A DNA stretch of 5,588 bases from JABISG01 sp963581435. Lineage in GTDB: Bacteria; Planctomycetota; Planctomycetia; Planctomycetales; Planctomycetaceae. The notes beneath the pieces were generated by a model. It was not told the origin of the DNA. It ran no database searches and worked only from the letters and a program-made list of their open reading frames with translations. The position numbers were made by a program, and so were the translations under genes. Each line of letters begins with the position of its first letter. Within the stretch, counting starts at the first letter, position 1. The DNA lies in contig CAUZOL010000410.1 of assembly GCA_963581435.1 (NCBI GenBank), forward strand, positions 1 through 5,588. Reading direction: 5' to 3'. Below, piece after piece: positions 5,582 to 5,588 of this stretch.

Positions 5582-5588
5582 AAGCAAG

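Overview
The window looks like ordinary chromosomal DNA from a GC-rich, free-living bacterium. The gene mix suggests Planctomycetota: a divergent NuoH-like protein, an M20 amidohydrolase, a DegT-type aminotransferase, a WCGDC thioredoxin-like protein and a DUF4062 protein, with mostly weak Shine-Dalgarno sites and short GC-rich dispersed motifs. That placement is inference; nothing here is a phylogenetic marker. No rRNA, tRNA, CRISPR array, transposase or integrase was found.

Layout. Positions 1-68 probably hold the last codons of a + strand gene. Positions 110-1603 carry a leftward two-gene unit of membrane proteins. The second gene is a clear but degenerate homologue of complex I subunit NuoH. 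The first is a three-helix protein whose shape and C-terminus resemble NuoA. No other complex I subunit lies beside them. From 1704 to 2885 a rightward M20-family metallohydrolase retains all its expected metal and catalytic residues. It converges, with a 21-bp gap, on a leftward thioredoxin-fold protein (2907-3467). Upstream of that gene sits a striking array of eight 10-bp units (3491-3570), each with a T4 or T3 tract, so the tracts recur about once per helical turn. Then comes a leftward DegT/DnrJ/EryC1/StrS-type PLP aminotransferase (3612-4784). A 306-bp divergent intergenic region (4785-5090) leads to a rightward gene for a short DUF4062 protein (5091-5546). The window ends 7 nt after an AGGAG ribosome-binding motif, so another gene probably begins just outside.

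How the genes relate. The two Nuo-like genes are probably co-transcribed and may make a membrane subcomplex. M20, thioredoxin-like protein and aminotransferase are single-gene units as far as can be seen, with no obvious shared pathway. The DUF4062 gene, slightly lower in GC and missing the usual tail of its domain, may open a different, possibly defence-related, module to the right. A 15-base motif (CGCTTGCGGTTTCGC) occurs exactly twice, plus one near-copy, always between genes; it looks like a dispersed intergenic repeat. The most interesting points are the orphan degenerate NuoA/NuoH-like pair, the helically phased array, this dispersed motif, and the DUF4062 gene with its unseen neighbour.
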